A program made the position numbers and the translations under genes. From Limibacillus halophilus (GTDB taxonomy: Bacteria; Pseudomonadota; Alphaproteobacteria; Kiloniellales; CECT-8803), in the NCBI RefSeq assembly GCF_014191775.1, contig NZ_JACHXA010000001.1, forward strand, positions 372,001-436,000: a stretch of 64,000 nt of DNA, read 5' to 3'. Shown in pieces: positions 63,171 to 64,000 of this stretch. Within the stretch, counting starts at the first letter, position 1; each line of letters opens with the position of its first letter. The notes under the pieces are model-generated. The model ran no database searches. It was not told where the DNA came from and saw only the letters and a program-made list of their open reading frames with translations.

Positions 63171-64000
63171 TACTTTGCCCTCGCGCGTTCGTAAGCTATC
63201 AGTGCGGCGCGGCGCGTCAGAACGCCCGCGACTTTGATCCGAAATTCTTTGGTGCCGCGCTTGTCATCAATTGGCCTACAGGCTGCAGAGGCCGCTTTCG
63301 CAAGCTTTTCCAACGCGGCCGCTTCCAGGCTCGTGCCAATGATGGCCGCTGCGGCTTCCTCGACCAACAAGACCTGTGCGGCGACCGCGCCCAACGCAAC
63401 ACGCGCAGATGCGACCCGCCCGTCATCATCCAACGAAAGGCTGACGCCTGAACCCACAACGGCGATATCCATCTCCGTGCGTGGAATGAACCTCAAGTAG
63501 GCATCGCCTGAATGCGGGGGACGGCCAGGCAAGAACAGCGATGTCACAAACTCGCCCTTCTTCAGCGATGTCTTACCGGGCCCGGTGGGCACCTCTTCCA
63601 CAGGAACATCGCGTTCACCCTCGGGCCCTGCGATCCGCGCAAGGGCGCCAGCGGCAATCAGCGCGGGAACGCTGTCGGCAGCTGGCGAGGCATTGCAAAG
63701 GTTGCCGGACATGGTGGCGCGCCCCTGAACCTGGGTCGAGCCGATCAGGCCGGCGGCCTCCACGACCCCCGGCCAGAGCGCAATCAGGCCTGCGTGCTCA
63801 TTTAACTCCGCGCCGCTGACCGCCGCACCGATCCGGTAGCCACCATTTTCCTTGCGAATGTCGTGCATTCCGTCGATGCGCTTCAGATCGACAATGAGGT
63901 CGGGTTCGAAGCGTCCTGACCGGAGTTGCACCAGAAGATCGGTGCCCCCAGCCAATACACGGGCCATACCCGCTTCGGCCGCCAAGAGTTTGACGGCTCC
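63170..64000 (-). CDS. Molybdenum hydroxylase FAD-binding subunit, 5' end outside window
   Basis: 277 residues are present, and the open frame continues through the right edge (GAVKLLAAEAGMARVLAGGTDLL), so roughly the first 20 residues are missing. FAD contacts AGGTDLLVQLRSG and TMSGNLCNASPAADSVPALIA are typical of the medium subunit. It takes electrons from the FeS subunit. Gene order FAD-FeS-Mo-MoaD on one strand forms a single operon, whose promoter lies outside the window. Confidence 0.92.
   Translation of the reverse strand, partial: GAVKLLAAEAGMARVLAGGTDLLVQLRSGRFEPDLIVDLKRIDGMHDIRKENGGYRIGAAVSGAELNEHAGLIALWPGVVEAAGLIGSTQVQGRATMSGNLCNASPAADSVPALIAAGALARIAGPEGERDVPVEEVPTGPGKTSLKKGEFVTSLFLPGRPPHSGDAYLRFIPRTEMDIAVVGSGVSLSLDDDGRVASARVALGAVAAQVLLVEEAAAAIIGTSLEAAALEKLAKAASAACRPIDDKRGTKEFRIKVAGVLTRRAALIAYERARAK

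Overview
The window looks like chromosomal DNA of an alphaproteobacterium, probably near Rhodospirillales/Kiloniellales. This is inferred from protein style and synteny: glnD-mutS-maeB, hemY/mitofilin-like/hemD/hemC divergent to tsaD-gpsA, and phoR-pstSCAB-phoU-phoB. It is G+C-rich and densely coded, with many ATGA or TGATG overlaps. No phage, insertion sequence, CRISPR array or replication origin was seen. The species cannot be fixed from the sequence alone.

Layout. 1-7.9 kb: glnD (running off the left edge), mutS, maeB and a secreted protein of unknown function. 8-15.9 kb: a complete phosphate regulon (phoR, pstS, pstC, pstA, pstB, phoU, phoB), with a triple-half-site Pho box before pstS and a strong stem-loop between pstS and pstC. 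15.9-20.2 kb: a YbbA/YbbP-like ABC exporter pair and a BI-1 family membrane protein with a structured leader. 20.3-25 kb: small exported, stress-like or metabolic proteins, including a repeat/beta-helix protein, an SDR, a degenerate nuclease-like protein, a GlcG/HbpS-like protein, a glycine-zipper lipoprotein and a cupin, then tRNA-Thr(CGU). 25-32.3 kb: haem biosynthesis genes divergent from tsaD and gpsA. 32.3-38.9 kb: creatininase-family protein with an MFS carrier, EVE and Rieske proteins, acetyl-CoA synthetase, DoxX protein and META-domain protein.

39-54.5 kb is the most interesting part. It looks like an accessory catabolic locus for an N-methylated or quaternary amine. It holds a BetI-like TetR regulator, a PotABCD-type importer, an acyl-CoA dehydrogenase, two translationally coupled 530-residue PYROXD2/CrtI-like flavoproteins, a GcvT-like C1 transferase, a trimethylamine-dehydrogenase-like enzyme without the classical substrate bowl, a phosphoethanolamine-methyltransferase-like protein, a choline-monooxygenase-like Rieske oxygenase without a neighbouring reductase, and a GFA-family protein. 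Oxidative N-demethylation would release C1 units, which the GcvT-like and GFA proteins could handle. An 11-base motif occurs both before the TetR gene and in the Rieske/GFA divergent region, so these may form one regulon. The substrate is not known.

54.5-64 kb: a candidate small RNA with its own terminator, a MocR-type regulator whose pyridoxal-phosphate lysine appears to be replaced by arginine, mtgA, a peroxiredoxin, an amidase, a GreA/B-family factor, and a molybdenum-hydroxylase operon (FAD, FeS and Mo subunits plus a MoaD/ThiS-like carrier) that runs off the right edge.
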